Assembly (NCBI GenBank): GCA_030272155.1
Contig: CP126195.1
Span: 62,001 to 126,000, forward strand
Direction of reading: 5' to 3'
Length of the DNA: 64,000 nucleotides
Origin: Tetradesmus obliquus
Lineage: Eukaryota; Chlorophyta; Chlorophyceae; Sphaeropleales; Scenedesmaceae
Within the stretch, counting starts at the first letter, position 1; each line of letters begins with the position of its first letter. The translations under genes and the position numbers were made by a program. Below the pieces are notes generated by a model. It did no database searches. It worked only from the letters and a program-made list of their open reading frames with translations, and was not told the DNA's origin. Of this stretch, positions 1 to 12,538 are shown in pieces.

Positions 1-135
1 ACGAAATGGCAGGTTATGCCTGGCAGTGTGGTGCAGTGTACCCCTGGTTCTTAGCTGTTCTGAAAGTACTCTTTCCCAAAGTCGTCAAACTCAACGTTTA
101 GTACCCAATCATTAAGTCTAATTGTAGTCAAGGCC

Positions 136-3100
136 GTGTATACGAATGTATCTGCTGATCCAATGTATAGCTTGCTGTCGCACTCAGCCCATATACGCAG
201 GCCTTTGAATTCTGTGTGGTCTTATAGATCCACACCGCGCCTGCTGTGGCCTGTTCGGCAGTGCCGGCCGCAACAACATTGCGCGGCAGCAACAGCAGTA
301 GGAAAGGCTGCTGTTGCTGCTGTTGGTGATGCTGCTGCAGCCCCAAGCATAGCTGATACATCAACAGCTACAACCAATGACCGCGTTACAGACCCTGCGT
401 TGCTGGCTGCTCTGACTGACCAGCTGCGCAGCACAATATGGGGCATTCCTCAAACGCCCCAGCCAACAGCAGCAGCACCAGCAGCAGCAGCAGCAGCAGC
501 ACCACCACCAGCAGCAGCACCACCACCAGCAGCACCCAGCATACGGCTGGTCGCTGGCGCCAGGTCAGCGCCTGTCCTGGCTGCTGCTGCTGGTCTGCTG
601 CCGCAGCCCTCCCAGCTGCTGCCGGGTGACCTGCACCCCCTCAGCCTCAGCGCCAGCGCCTTCACGCTGCTGCTGCAGTCGCAGCTGCTCAGCAAGGCAG
701 CCACGCGCGCAGAGGTAAGGCCGGCGCGCAGCAGTCGGCTGCTGATTGCTGCACACTGTCCGGCCACGTATGCAGTAGATGCAATTGCAGCCCGCATAAC
801 ATGAATGCATGTTGCAGTAGGGCCCAATGAAGCTGCTGCGACGAATGCATGCATGAAGAGCAAGGCAACAAGGCATGTGTAACAGTTGCGATTTCAAGGA
901 AACACTCCCCCTCCCGTCTCTGCCGCAGGTGCGTGCGCTGGTGCTGTCCGCGCCCTACCTGCCATCGCAGCTGGAGGCCCTCCACGCCACTGCAGCCAAG
1001 CTGCGCCACAGCCTGGCAGTGCTGCTGGGGGCCAGCGAGCTGCATGTGGTGGTGTCACAGCTGCCCTGGCAGGATGATGATGAGGATGACGATGATGGCA
1101 GCAGCAGCAGCAGCAGTGACTGCGAGCAGCAGCAGCAGCAGCAGCAGCGGATGCCGCCGTGGCAGCGTGTGCTGCTGGATGGCCTGCGCCCCGCCCGCCT
1201 GCTGGAGCCGGGGCAGCTGGCAGCAGCAGAGGACGCGGAGGACGCGCTGCTTGCACAGCGGCGGCTGTTCAGCGCCGCGGTGTGGAACGCGGCAGCGCAG
1301 CAGCTGCAGGCCAAGCACTGCCTGCTGCCGTGGCTGGCTGGGCTGGCTGTGGTGAATGGCCAGCAGCTGGGCAGCCTGAGGGGGCTGGCAGCAGCACAGG
1401 GCCTGCACCTGGCAGTGGAAGACATGCTGGAGCAGCAGCAGCAGCAGCAGGAGCTGGAATCACCGGCTAATGCCGACAGGGTTGGCAGCAGGAGGCGGCC
1501 AAAGTGCAGGCGCAAGCGTACCACCACCACTAATGAGCCCGCAGCACCTGCAGCAGCACCTGCAGCAGCACCTGCAGAGCTCCCTGCAGCTGCAGCACAG
1601 CCACTGCCACTGCCAGCCGCTGCTGCGCCTGTGCAGGAGGTGCTGCTGGTGCTGTCAAAGCAGCCCCTGGAAGCAGCAGACCTGGCAGTGGCACGGCGCC
1701 AGGCCCTCGCCAGCAGTGCTGCTGCTGCAGCTGATGATGCTGAAACAGCGCAGCCGCATTACCAGCCAGGCATGGCCTTGGTGCTGTCTGGGCCTGGCAG
1801 CGTCAGCAGCAGCGCTGCCGCCTCAGCCGGCCAAGCTGTTGAGGACGGGGAGGTGCTTGGAGCCCGCATGCATGTGAGCGCCTGCTGCTGTTATGGCTTG
1901 ACTGTGCAGTTCAGCATATGCCGTGCATGCTGCAGGTGCTCCTGCCAGCTCTTAACGCTCACCAGCAAGCAGCATTCTTTTGGATGGGGCAGGATTCAAG
2001 CAAACTTCTCTGGTTCTGCCTAGGCCGGCAGCTGCAACCCTCACCTCTGCTGATGCTGCTGCCCCACTGCTTGCTTGGCCTGCTGCTGCTGCTGCTGATG
2101 CTGATGCTGATGCAGGTGCTGCTGGGTGAGCCGCTGCAGGGCGTGTGGGCGGCAGCACTGGCGGCACTGGCGCGCAGCAGGAGCATGCTGGGCCAGGCTG
2201 ACAGCAGCATGGCGGCAGCGGCTGCGCTGCACGCCGGCAGCAGCAGCAGCAGCAGGTGGCCGCATGCTGTGCCTCAGCTGCTGGCATTGTCCGGCCCTGG
2301 CCTCACTGTGCAGGGCGCTGAGCAGCTGATGGCGCAGCAAGCTGAGGATGCAGCGGATGCATCGGCAGCTGATGATGAGGATGCAGCGGATGCATCAGCA
2401 GCTGCACCGGCAGCCGCAGCAGTGCAGCAGCTGGGCAAGAAGCGGCGCAGGGGCGTGACTGTGTGGGCCTGGCTGTACAACACAGCTGCTGCAGCAGAGC
2501 AGCAGTCAGAGCAAGCAGGCGGCCCAGTGGCTGCTGAAGAACAGGCTGCCAGCAGTAGCAGCAGCAGCAGCAGCAGCAGCGTGGAAGCCCCACCACCACC
2601 CTCATCACGCAGGCGGCGCAGGAAGCCAACCAGGCGGAATAACAGCAGCAGCAGCAGTCCATCTCTGCTGCAGCAGGAGCAGCAGGTGGAGTCAGCAGCG
2701 GATGCAGCCACCCCCGCAGGCAGCTACAGGCGGCCTGCTGATGCGGTGCTGCTGCTGAGCTGGCGTCAGCTGGCGCTGCCGCAGCAGCACCCGCAGTGGG
2801 GGCAGCTGCTGCAGCACCAGCAGCTGGCAGCAGCGTGGCAGGGGCCTGCCTGCAGCGCCAGTGATGTACAGCACGCTCAAGGCACAGGGGCTGCTGGCGA
2901 GGCTCGTCAGCAGCCAGTCGTGGGTGCAGCAGTTGCCGCTGCAGCGCCCACGCCAGTTGGCACGGCACTTGTCGCAACTGCTGCTCAGCATTACAGCAAC
3001 TCAGCTGCAGTGGCAGCACCTCCAACCGGCAACAAAGGCAGCCAGCTGCCGGGCAGCACCCTCCCTCACCGCAGCAGCAGCAGCAGCAGCAGCAGCCAGG

Positions 3101-3162
3101 CGGGTGGTGCCCAGCTGCGCAGCACACAGCGCCGGCTGTTTCACGCAGCCCAATGCCGCTGA
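136..3162 (+). CDS. Unrecognised Gln/Ala/Ser-rich protein, three-exon model
   Basis: I do not recognise this protein. The model is exons 136-714, 929-1873 and 2116-3162, with donors AGAG|GTAAGG and GCAT|GTGAGC and acceptors CCGCAG|GTGCG and ATGCAG|GTGCT. All junctions are phase 0, giving about 856 residues. The N-terminus is rich in Arg, Ser and Ala with few acids, so a plastid or mitochondrial transit peptide is possible. Conserved-looking helical stretches (near LVLSAPYLPSQLEALHATAA and ALLAQRRLFSAAVWNAAAQQ) are separated by Gln, Asp/Glu, Ala and Ser tracts from CAG-type triplets. The 3' end is uncertain. From about 2858 another frame, starting VMYSTLKAQGLLARLVSS and open to 3241, looks more protein-like than the annotated one, so a small intron or an indel near 2680-2860 may be missed. 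The start is the first ATG of the open frame and is not certain. Confidence 0.5.
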
Positions 3163-4453
3163 TCAGGCAGGCAGCTGGTGGGAGGTAGCAGTGCCTTTGC
3201 TAGGAGATCGACCAACTCCTGGCGTCACACTGCTACCTTGAGGCAGGCCTACAAGGTGCGTGCAGCTGTGCCTGCTGCAGCGTGGTAGCTACAGCTGCCG
3301 CAAGCGAGGCGTTGTTGGCAGGCCGTTCACATATATTGCATAAACTTGCAGCTTTGAGTGGCGCATACACAATGCAGTTGGGTTTAAGCAGGACATGGTC
3401 ATTGCCATGTACCGCACACATACAAGTGTGTCACAAATGTGCCTGATCCTTCTGCTCTGGCATATCTCTTTGCTGCAGGCGGTTTGGCGCCCACAGTGCG
3501 CAGCCGGCACAGCCGGCACAGCTGTCACACCTCGTGGGCCCAGCAGCAGGGCTGCTGCCAGCCTTTCTACAAGGCTGAGGCGGCCAGGGCGCTGCAACCC
3601 TTAGGCTGCTAGCCATGTGGCTGGTGCAGCAGTGGGTGCATCACTCCGCATGTTGATGGAGAGCACGTTGAATGGCGGAGGAGTGCACATCGTCGCAGGG
3701 TACCCTGGTCTGTCAGTAGCGCACGCAACTAGCGTGTCAATTACTACCTCACGTGCATTTGGGGCCAGACCAGACCAGGCTGGATTGATGCATATCAGAT
3801 TATCCAGCCCTATTCTGGTTGCTCTGGCTGCCGCTGGTGCTGCTCATCAGCGCTGCTGAGGCTGCTGTCGCCAGAGCAGTGGCGTGCACCTGCTATGTGT
3901 GTGCAGGCTGCAGCCTCTTCTTGGCTCGCTGTCGGTTGTGTGTCCGCAACAACTGGCCTGCCAGTTGCCAACTGGGTCCGGTGGACCGGGTCCGGTGGAG
4001 GATGCGTTGTCACGGTGCAAATGTTACAGTACTGTACAGTTACAGTACAGTACAGTACAGTACAGATACAGTTACAATGCAGTACAGTACAGTTACAGTT
4101 ACAGTACAGTACAGTTACAGTATAGTAAGTAGTGTACCAATATGTAACTGTGTCATGGCAGCTGAAGCCCTGCTTGACTCGGAGGATCAGTGCATTTCAT
4201 GCGCACGTCTCGCTACCCAAGAAGGATATGTTGCTGGCCTGCATACATGGCTCCAAGTGTAATGTGATCACTGCAATGGCACTCTGTCGACACATCTGCT
4301 GTACAATCCGCACAGTAGAATGAAAGGCTGTATGGACATTCAACGAGCATTCTGTGGTTGGTTCGAGAATCCTCCCTTCACGTAACTATACAAGCAACCT
4401 GCACGATTGTTGCTGCTTAGCGGCCCTCTCTGGGCCTGCTGACTGCATCACGA
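3163..4453. other. Gene-free spacer between convergent genes
   Basis: This stretch holds the 3' flanks of the (+) gene ending at 3162 and the (-) glycosyltransferase ending at 4454. Short open frames on both strands have no protein-like composition. The one clear structure is the TACAG array near 4025-4133. Confidence 0.6.
4025..4133. repeat. TACAG/TTACAG short tandem array
   Basis: About 105 bp made almost only of TACAG and TTACAG units with a few variants. On the minus strand each TTACAG reads CTGTAA, so the array contains several TGTAA motifs about 320-430 bases downstream of the glycosyltransferase stop, where an algal polyadenylation signal could lie. Confidence 0.85.
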
Positions 4454-5002
4454 TTATCCGGCCCCTGCCGAGTTGCGAGCCGCCAACGCCGCCGCCTCCT
4501 CCACCTCCGCTGCTGCTGCGCCTGGCTCGTCACCCAGCGCGCGCAGCGCCCACTTGAGCACGTCGTAGGGGCCCTCGTACTTGCCTGGCAGGTAGTGCGG
4601 CGCGGCACACAACAGGTGCAGCAACAGGCGCATGACAGTTTGGCATGCTGTTCCGGGCGGCGGTGGCTAGGCACGCATGGGAGGCATGTGCACTGACAAA
4701 GGCACTGCAGCAAGATGCATAATGTGAACGCAGTGCACAGTGATCCTATTGCACACTTGGAGAGCTGCCTTGTTGGTTTGTCCCCAACAGGCCGAGTCCT
4801 GCAGGTTGAAGGATGTAGCTTAATCATAGAGGAGCAAGGCTGCCTTGCCCAGTTGGCAGGCAGGGGATCACGCAGCTGTGCCACCACGCAGTCCAGCCGG
4901 CTGCCCTCCCACCTGGTGGGTGGCTGAAGCCGATGCGCTCCATGCACAGCCCTTTGTGGCAGCCCAGCGCAATCGACATGTGGCTCCACGCAACCGCCTG
5001 GC

Positions 5003-5042
<40 letters not shown>

Positions 5043-7548
5043 CGTGAAGCATGAGTGGCAGCAGGAGTCACATACCCTTCAAGGTATTGACAACTTGGTG
5101 CATGTTGACAGACTCTGAGCATGCAGCTTCTGGCAAAGCCAGCACCAAATGCAAAGCCAAGCTAGTGAGAAAAATCAGCTGCCGAGACAAACCACTCGTG
5201 CTTGGCAGCGGCAGCTGCCAGTCACATGCTGAGGAGCACATGCCACAAACGCCCCACCCCCTCGCACCTCCCTGTGCCGCCCTGCCTGGTAGGCCACCCA
5301 GCCCGCGTACCACGGCAGCTCAGGCAGCCCGGGGTGGCGGCACATGCCCCGCGCCAGCGCCTGCAGCGCCGCTTCCCACTCCTTGCTGCGGTGCGGGATG
5401 CACACAGCAGCACACACACAGCGCTGTCAACAGCTGGCAGGACACAACAGAGCTCACAGCCATATCAATACGCGTGAACGTCAGCTGTTCAGGTAACTGA
5501 GCCATACAATGTGCAGCAGCCAGCCAGGTAACACGTGGATCACAGCTGTCCGCGCATCCGTCAGCGCTTGCAGCAGTCCGCCGACCTGCAGCGCCGCGTC
5601 CCACTGCTTGCTGCGGTGTGGGAGCCACACAGCAGCACATGCACAGTGCCACCATCAACAGCGAGCAGGCATCAGATCACAGGTGCCATACACAGCGCAG
5701 CAGCCAGCCAGTTGACGCGTTGCAAGCAAACGATGTGCTCACTCATCCACGAACGAGGTCACTGACCGCCCCACCTGCGCGAGTGGCAGACTGCTGCCCT
5801 GTACATGCACCAGGCACCCTCCTCGGCCCAGCCAGCAGTCAGGCCCGCGCAGCTGCCCCAGGCCTTGAGCGCTGAGCGGCAGTCCCCGGAGATGTCGTAC
5901 GCGTCACCCAGGTAGTACCACCTGCAGGGGGGCGGGGAGCGCGGGCGCAGTTTTGCAGGGAAAGCAAAAACAGGGCGTCTGGCACAGGATTGCAGGTGAA
6001 GGGCGCATGGGTGGCGTATTGGATAATCAGCAGCTGCTGCAGCAGTGTGGTGGCGCGCCCGACCATACACCCTTGGCAGACAGCAGCGCTGCAGAGTGCG
6101 AGAGGTGCCACTGGTCTGCAGTGGGGCACATGCAGCGCACAGCTGCTGAGCTGCTGAACACGCAACTAAACACAACCGCCTGTCATCAGGCCACCCCACC
6201 ACCTGCTGGTGGCACACGGGCCGCCCACGCACCAGCGCTGGTCTTGCGGTGCTGCTGCCGTCTCCAGGCCCAGCAGCTGGATGTCACGCGCCGCCTTGGC
6301 AGCCACTGCTGCCTCATCCTTGGGCAGCTCCTGCACATGTGGGCGGGCGGCACATGGCAGCAGCAGCAACAGTATCAGGGCCGCTGCAATGCAGCACGGA
6401 CTAGATGGCATAAAGATTAAGCAGCACAAGCAGCGTCTCGCCCTTGCAAGGCGCACTGCACGTGTGCAGCCTGTGCCTGTAAGCCCATTGCCAGTGCGGA
6501 CTCACCACAAACACGGCTGCCGCGCCAAGCGTGTGCTCTGCCGCGCCGGGGTCCAGCGCAAACCACTCATGTGTGCGGCCGCGGAAGAAGCCGGGCCGCG
6601 GCAGGCGGAAGATGCGCGGCTGCGGGGGCAATTGACGGCCAGCAGGCCAGCAGCAGCAGCTTCAGCAGCAGCAGTGTCACATGCACACAGTTTTCTGCTT
6701 GAGAGTGTAGGATTGTGCATAGACGACTGATATGCAGTGTTGCATTTATAAGATGCGCTGAAGGCAGCGTCTGAGGGCCGCTGCTGCTGCGTAGTCTGTG
6801 AAGTGCTGCTGCTGCCAGACAGCAGCTGCGATCAACTCCATCTGGCCTGTCATTGAAAGCCACCCTGCCTCAGACGCTCCTGCCTAAGAAACCACATATG
6901 GCACCAGCCGCTCACCTTGTGATACGTGGCAGACTCGTGCAGCATGTTGATCATGGCAGCGCTGCTGTCTCGCAGCAACGGCAGCAGGCTGCTGCAGTCC
7001 TGGTCACCGCCAGCATCACCGCCAGCTGCTGCTGCCGCAGCGCTGCAGCGGATGCGCTCGTCCGTGTCAAGTATGACCGCCCACTGCGCGCCAGCTGCAG
7101 CCGCAGCATCCAGTGCTGCGTTGCGGGCCTCAGCAAAGCTGCCCGGCCAGGGCAGGCGCTGCAGCAGCAGCTTGCTGCCTGCTGCCTGCCGTGCCACTTT
7201 TACTGTGTCATCAGCTATGCCAGTGTCCAGCAGGATGCAGGCGTCCACCCAGCCCACCACACTCAGCAGCGCATCCCTGATGATGTCACCACCGCCGTTG
7301 CTCAGTGTGACAGACGCTATGAAGATGCTGCCCGGGGCCTGCTGCGGGTGTTGCACATGGGCATGCTGCGCACTGGATGCTGCGCCTGCTGCTGGTGCAT
7401 CTGCTGCTAAGGTGGCACTAGCATCACACGACTGGTCTGTTGATCCAAGGCCGGCGAGGGCCAGCAAGCAGACGATCCAGAAGCACAAACAGAGATGGCC
7501 CTGCTGCTGTATTCCGCCAGCACGGTTGTGCGACTGCATGGTGATCAC
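4454..7548 (-). CDS. Glycosyltransferase family 2-type enzyme with TPR-like C-terminal repeats
   Basis: A 462-residue protein from seven exons: 7548-6916, 6619-6506, 6330-6233, 5921-5775, 5385-5268, 4997-4913, 4647-4454; all junctions keep frame. Residues about 21-36 are a hydrophobic signal or signal-anchor, suggesting a Golgi/ER lumenal enzyme. The fold is shown by the chain typical of SunS-like GT2 proteins: DTG at 108-110 (nucleotide-sugar loop), F-x-x-ARN at about 138-143 and the DxD-type metal site DTDE at 161-164. A GRTHEW segment follows in exon 2. The second half (WWYYLGDAYDISGDCRSALK, EEGAWCMYRAA, and SKEWEAALQALARG) has the spacing of TPR helices, an arrangement known in algal and giant-virus GT2-TPR proteins. 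Donor and acceptor sugars cannot be told. The start is the most upstream in-frame ATG; a second lies three codons later. Confidence 0.85.
5585..5665 (-). repeat. Intronic duplicate of the start of exon 5 (glycosyltransferase)
   Basis: The intron upstream of exon 5 carries a diverged copy of the acceptor and first codons of exon 5 (true copy about 5360-5430). Both read ACCGCAG|CAAG-AGTGGGA-GCGGCGCTGCAGG on the minus strand. The copy keeps an acceptor AG and has a GT after CTGCAG, so it is a decoy exon edge. Confidence 0.75.
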
Positions 7549-8104
7549 CTACTCTGCTCCATCGCAATCAGAGCATTACTATGTTGCTTGGTTTCCTGTT
7601 TGTTTTGCGCTGATCCCTGTCACCGGCGTACTGTCGCACCAGTCGGAGGATACTCGTGGAGAGGGTTTCGTTGGTGCGATGCAGCCACGAGCGCCTAGAG
7701 CCAATACGATGCTGCTCACGCTACGGAGCAGACTGACACGGATGGGCAATATCACTCGATGTACAGCGTTCGCTTTGTGCAAGTGACAAGTAGTGACACC
7801 CTTCAAACCCTCAGGTTACAAGGACATCCAATGACAACGGGCTGTGTTCCCGTCGTGTAACACACCACTTGTGACATGCCTGAGGCATCAGATGCTTGTA
7901 CGCTCAATTGAAATAGTGCAATACTGCAGCAGTAGACATAAGCAAGCAAGCCCCCTTCTGCCCACTGTTTGATCTGATCACAGAGCTTGTTCACTGGCTT
8001 GCACGCAGCCAGAAACGCTGCTTGTCAAATGCAGCCAGAAGCGGTTGCTGCTGCTGCCAAAGACATCCGCAGCATAGCCACACGGATGTGCAGCTGTTGC
8101 ATAC
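7549..8104. other. Spacer: SR gene 3' flank and glycosyltransferase 5' flank
   Basis: Both neighbours are on the minus strand. No coding potential is seen. One TGTAA motif (minus strand, 7816-7820) fits the end of the SR transcript. Confidence 0.6.
7816..7820 (-). terminator. Candidate TGTAA polyadenylation signal of the SR gene
   Basis: TGTAA on the minus strand about 285 bases after the SR stop codon. TGTAA is the usual poly(A) signal in chlorophycean algae; use here is inferred. Confidence 0.4.
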
Positions 8105-10633
8105 TCAGTAGCCGCCATCCGCATCATCCCCAGTGTCCTGCTCGCCGCTGCCGCTGTGCTGCTGCATGTCCTCACGCGCTGGTGAGCGCGCAGGTGAGCG
8201 GCCACGATCCTCGTCATCCCTGCAGGTGCAATGCGCAACAGGCGAAGCAGCCAAGAAATCACCATTGCATCAGCTTGAGCTGCTGCTCAGAACAAACACA
8301 TTGCAAGTGCTCAGCTCAGCCAAAGCTGCCTAGCAACTGCTACAATGTGCCGAATCATGTCATCCAGATTTGCACACCGCACACGAGCACCTGCACATGG
8401 CACCACCCTGGTTCCTGGTTGCTGTGACAGTGGTCATCACGCCCCGCCCAAGGCACACACAGCCCCGCACCAGCACTGCCGCCCCCGCATGCTTAAACAC
8501 ATACACAGCTGCTGGCCACGCACCTGTCACGCGGGCTGCGGCTGCGTGCAGGGCTCCTAGCAGGGCTGCGTGCAGGACTCCTAGCGGGGCTCCTGGCCGG
8601 GCTCCTAGCGGGGCTCCTAGCGGGGCTGCGGCCAGGGCTGGCGCCGGCCCTGCCGCGTGGCGGGCTCCTGCTCCTGCTGCGGTCCCTGCTGCGGCTGCGC
8701 TCGCGCCGCCGGTCCCTGCTGCGGCTGCGGCTGGCGCTGCGCTCGCGGCCCCGCTCGCGCCGCGGAGACCTGCTGCGGCTGCGGCGGCGGGGTGAGCGGT
8801 AGCGGCCCCTGTCCCTGTCGTCGTAGCCGCGGTCGCGCCCATAGCCGCCGCCTCCGCCTGTGCGCAATCGGGCAGTGGTGAGGCAGGCGCGCATGGTGAG
8901 CAGGAGGCGCAGGCAGCGAGTGCTGCATGATGCTGGCATCTCACGTACGGCTGAATGGCAGGCGGGTGCAAGGCACGTGGATGCAACCACCATCAGGCTG
9001 ATAACACTGAAGGCTGCATCAGCACATGCAATGGCGGCTGCGCTGCGACAGCTGGCAGTGTGGCTCACCTCGTGGCCCGCGGCTTGGCGGCCCTGTGTCG
9101 CGCTCCCTGTGCATCATGTCGCGCGGCGTCTTGCGGCTCTCCTTGCTCAGCACCACCTGGCAGCAGCAACAGAAGCAGCAGCACCACCCACAACATTCTG
9201 CTATTAGCGGCCACATCGTCCAGCAAGCAAAGTTACCACGCCGTTATGGCGCAGCCACGGATTTGCTGTTGCTGTTGCCACTAACAGTGCCCCTGGCAGT
9301 GCCGCCAGCGCAACATTGCCCTGCTTGTTTCCCCGCGCTTGTTGCTGCCTGCCGACGGCGCTGATCAGCCCCCGGCTCACTGCCGCCTGCCAGAGCCGCT
9401 GCTGCAGCAATGCTGGAGCTGCTGCTGCGGCCGTTGCACATGCTGTACAACTCCCAGCAGCAGCGTTCCCGCCTCACTGCGCCAGCTGCCTCCTCGCCAT
9501 TGCCTGCCCTGCCCCGCTGCGCATCATCTGCCTCACGCCGCTGCTGCTGCTGCCTTCACCCCGCTACCCCCCTCACCGAGATCTCGCGCCCCATGAAGGT
9601 GGAGCGGTCCAGGTGGTACAGCGCGTCCTCTGCATCACGGCTGTCCTTGAACTCAATGAAGCCAAAGCCGCGCGGGCGGCTGCAGGCAGGCCGGTGGGGC
9701 GTGGCGTGGCAGGCGGCGGCAGCACAGGCGAGGCGGCGGCAGGCAGGAAGCGGGACGGCAGCGTGGGTGATGGGGGTGGGGGGCAGCAGGAGGAACCAAA
9801 GCAGCAGCACTACAAACTCCTGCAGGAAGTGTGTGCAGACATGATCAGAAATGCAGCAGCCACTGGCGGCCAGTCCTTGCCACGCTTCTGCTGCACTGCT
9901 CTTCACGATTGACACACACACAATCTGCCGCGGCTGTTGCAAGTCACTGCTGTCACGCTTTGCTTTTCGCTACTGCCCAAACATATGGCTGCCGTTCCTG
10001 CACTTACCGTGCTGCATGTTGCGGCTTGGCTTGCCAGGCACACAGCCGCACTCAACGCGTGGCTGGCGCACAGCATACTTGAAAGCGCTTGCTTGGCATG
10101 AGCTCTTTGAACGTGCTCTTCTGCTGGTGCTTGCAGGCAGGCAGGCTTGATAGCTCTCTTGCTGCTTCCTGGGGCACCTCTACGCTGTGCCTCTCTTGCT
10201 TGCTCTGTGGAGCCATCACGAACCAGGGGCCTCTCACGGGCTTCACTTACTTGGTGTAGTAGTCTTTGGGCAGGTAGATGTCGCGTACTTCGCCGTATCG
10301 TTCGAACTTGGCCCGCACATCCTCAGGTCTGCAACACACCAACACCCAAGCAGACCGCCGTGGATGAGCTATATGGAGACTGTTGCATAGGCAGCTGGCG
10401 CCTGATGTAAGCTCCTCAAGGTCTGTTAACATCGATCATGTAGCAGCGGGGCTTTGACAGCTGTATTCAAAGCCAGGGCCGAGTTAACAGCTGCCTTTGT
10501 ATACTGCTGGCACTCGCAGCAATTACACGGGTACCAGCTTTCACCAGAGGTTGATAATGTACCTTGCGTCCAGAGGAAGGTTCCTGATCAGCAAGCTGAC
10601 CCTCTGCGGAGGATCCCTGCTGCTGCCGGACAT
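8105..10633 (-). CDS. SC35-like (SCL) serine/arginine-rich splicing factor
   Basis: A 262-residue protein from six exons: 10633-10563, 10328-10251, 9679-9577, 9156-9069, 8857-8524, 8219-8105; the lengths sum to 789 and all junctions are in phase. It starts MSGSSRDPPQRVSLLIRNLP, so the RRM begins within 15 residues. RNP2 is LLIRNL and RNP1 is RGFGFIEF, preceded by RDIYLPKDYY as in plant SCL30/SCL33 proteins. After the RRM come SKESRKTPRDMMHRERD and a Gly hinge (GGGGYGRDRGYDDRDR). An RS domain follows with RSRSRD dipeptides and seven or more tandem RSPA units, then a short acidic tail. Role from the family: a nuclear pre-mRNA splicing factor that binds exonic enhancers and recruits U1/U2AF. SR genes often autoregulate by alternative splicing; in-frame reading past the exon 5 donor soon meets a stop, which would give a truncated form. 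Confidence 0.93.
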
Positions 10634-11276
10634 GATGCTCACAGCAGGCTCGCAGCAGAACTGTCTATGCTGCTTAAATCACTAGTCTTTGCGCGTTATG
10701 ACTGAGAGGATGTTGATCGGTACCACCATCATAATGATGAGGGCGTGGCAGTGGCAACTTGCCACAGGTTGTGGAGGGAGGGCTCAATAGCTCATGTGAG
10801 CACGTGCAGACCGCAGAGAATTGACATATGTTCATCCCAGTGATCTTGTTAACATTACCTTCCTTGCTGGGGCTTCAAGAAAATCACCAAGCGAGGCAGC
10901 TGATGCATTCATGTTTGGCAAGCATGCCACTCTGGACACATCTCAGATAGCTGTGCTGGATTCAAGCCCAATATGATAGAGAAACCCTTTTATGTCATGC
11001 TTTCGTATGCCTCTGCTGAAACGGTTCAAAAGCTGCGACTGTTCTACTCAGCCTGCTTACTGGATTGACAGTCAAGCCTGCCTTCTTGATGGTTGACCGC
11101 TCCACCAGCTGCACTCAGACCTGATACGTGGCCTGCATCAGCAACAAGCCTGAATGGGACCTAACGACCATAAATAGCGGTGAAGCAACCTAACCTCAAG
11201 CAGCAGGGTCAAGCCAGGCAGTGTAACTAGTGTCTCCCGCCCCCAGGGCCTAGCCCAAGCCCCCAAGGGAGGGCAC
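10634..11276. other. Divergent spacer between the SR gene and the membrane-protein gene
   Basis: This is the probable shared promoter region of the minus-strand SR gene and the plus-strand membrane-protein gene. The sequence is less triplet-rich than its surroundings. A pyrimidine run followed by CAG near 11235 could be an acceptor, so a 5' exon of the (+) gene may lie here unrecognised. Confidence 0.5.
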
Positions 11277-12059
11277 ATGGGGCTGCTGCAGCTGCCACAC
11301 AGGCTGGTGGCTGCAGGGGGCAGCCGCAATGCCAGCGACAGCGGCTGTGTGATAGCGCCTCCTGCAGACTGCAATGGCAACGGCGTGCTGGCAGCCTGCA
11401 GCTGCACCTGCAACCAGGGCTTTGCCAACGACCTGTCGGTGAGCGTCACGCTGGCAGTGGCAGATCACTGGCTGGACTTCGTGCCCTGCAACGCTTTTGA
11501 CCTTTAACAGCAAGCGCTGCACTTATTGCAACTGGCTTGTAAAGTAGTTGTCATGGAGTGACAGCAGCAGTACTGTAAGTCAGGCATCTGTGCACAGCGT
11601 GGCCGTGCAGCCTGGCACGGCTGCGGCACCCGTGCCGAGACGCTGCCTGCTGAGACAGCAGCAGCCAACACAGCAGCTGCTGCGCCTTGCTGCCCCGCTG
11701 CCTGTAGAACTTCCTGGCGCCCCGCTGGTGCGTGTCCACCGGCAACAGCAGCACGCCGGATGGCAGGCCGGGTGTGTCACCCAGCCTAGCTGGCGGCGGC
11801 AACGGCACTGGCGGCACCAACAGTGAGCAGAGGCAACATTGCATTGCAATGCCTGCTGGGTGGGGACGCTGCGCTGTAGAAGGCAGCAGGTGGTGTATGG
11901 CCTGCCTACCTGAGGGCGGCTGTCCTGCGAAGAGCTGTCGTGCTGCAGGGCCGCCTCAGCCTGCCTTGACAGCAGCAGCAGCTGTAAGCGGTGTTCTGTG
12001 CACCCCTCTCAGTGCATGGTGTAGGCTGGCATGTCTAACAAGTCGGCGCACACCCTCAC

Positions 12060-12094
<35 letters not shown>

Positions 12095-12504
12095 AGGCAC
12101 GCCGCGCAGTGGCTTCTGGGGCACGCGGCTGGCGGTAGTGTGCATGGTGCTGCTGGCGCTGCTGCTGCTGGGCTGCTGCGGCTGGTGCTACCTGCGCATA
12201 CGGCGCCGCAGGGCACGGCAGCAGCGCAAGAAGCGGAAACGCGAGGCACGCAGGCGGCGCAAGCAGCGGCATAGCAGGCGACACAGCACCAGCAGCAGCA
12301 GCGGCAGTGCGAGCTCGCCATCGTCAGAAGATGGCAGCAGCTGCAGCAGTGACAGCGGTCACTCACAACCGCAGCATGGCAGCCGGCAGCATAGCAGCAG
12401 CAGCAGACATACTCACAGGAGCAGATCATCACATGCCGGTAAGGTATCACACGTTGGTAAAGCTGCAGGCTTGGAGAGCAGGCACCCGCAACAGACAGCT
12501 GCAA

Positions 12505-12538
<34 letters not shown>

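Noticed and set aside
450-3127. Long open frames on the minus strand opposite the first gene
   Set aside because: CAG-type triplets keep all frames open on both strands; the antisense frames are Cys/Leu/Ala tracts without structure.
4355-4380. Possible tRNA T-arm (GGTTCGAGAATCC)
   Set aside because: The stem bases do not pair and no acceptor or anticodon arm surrounds it.
5585-5665. A genuine extra exon of the glycosyltransferase
   Set aside because: Adding it would duplicate the SKxWxAALQ segment and does not join in frame to a further conserved segment; it is better read as a decoy duplicate.
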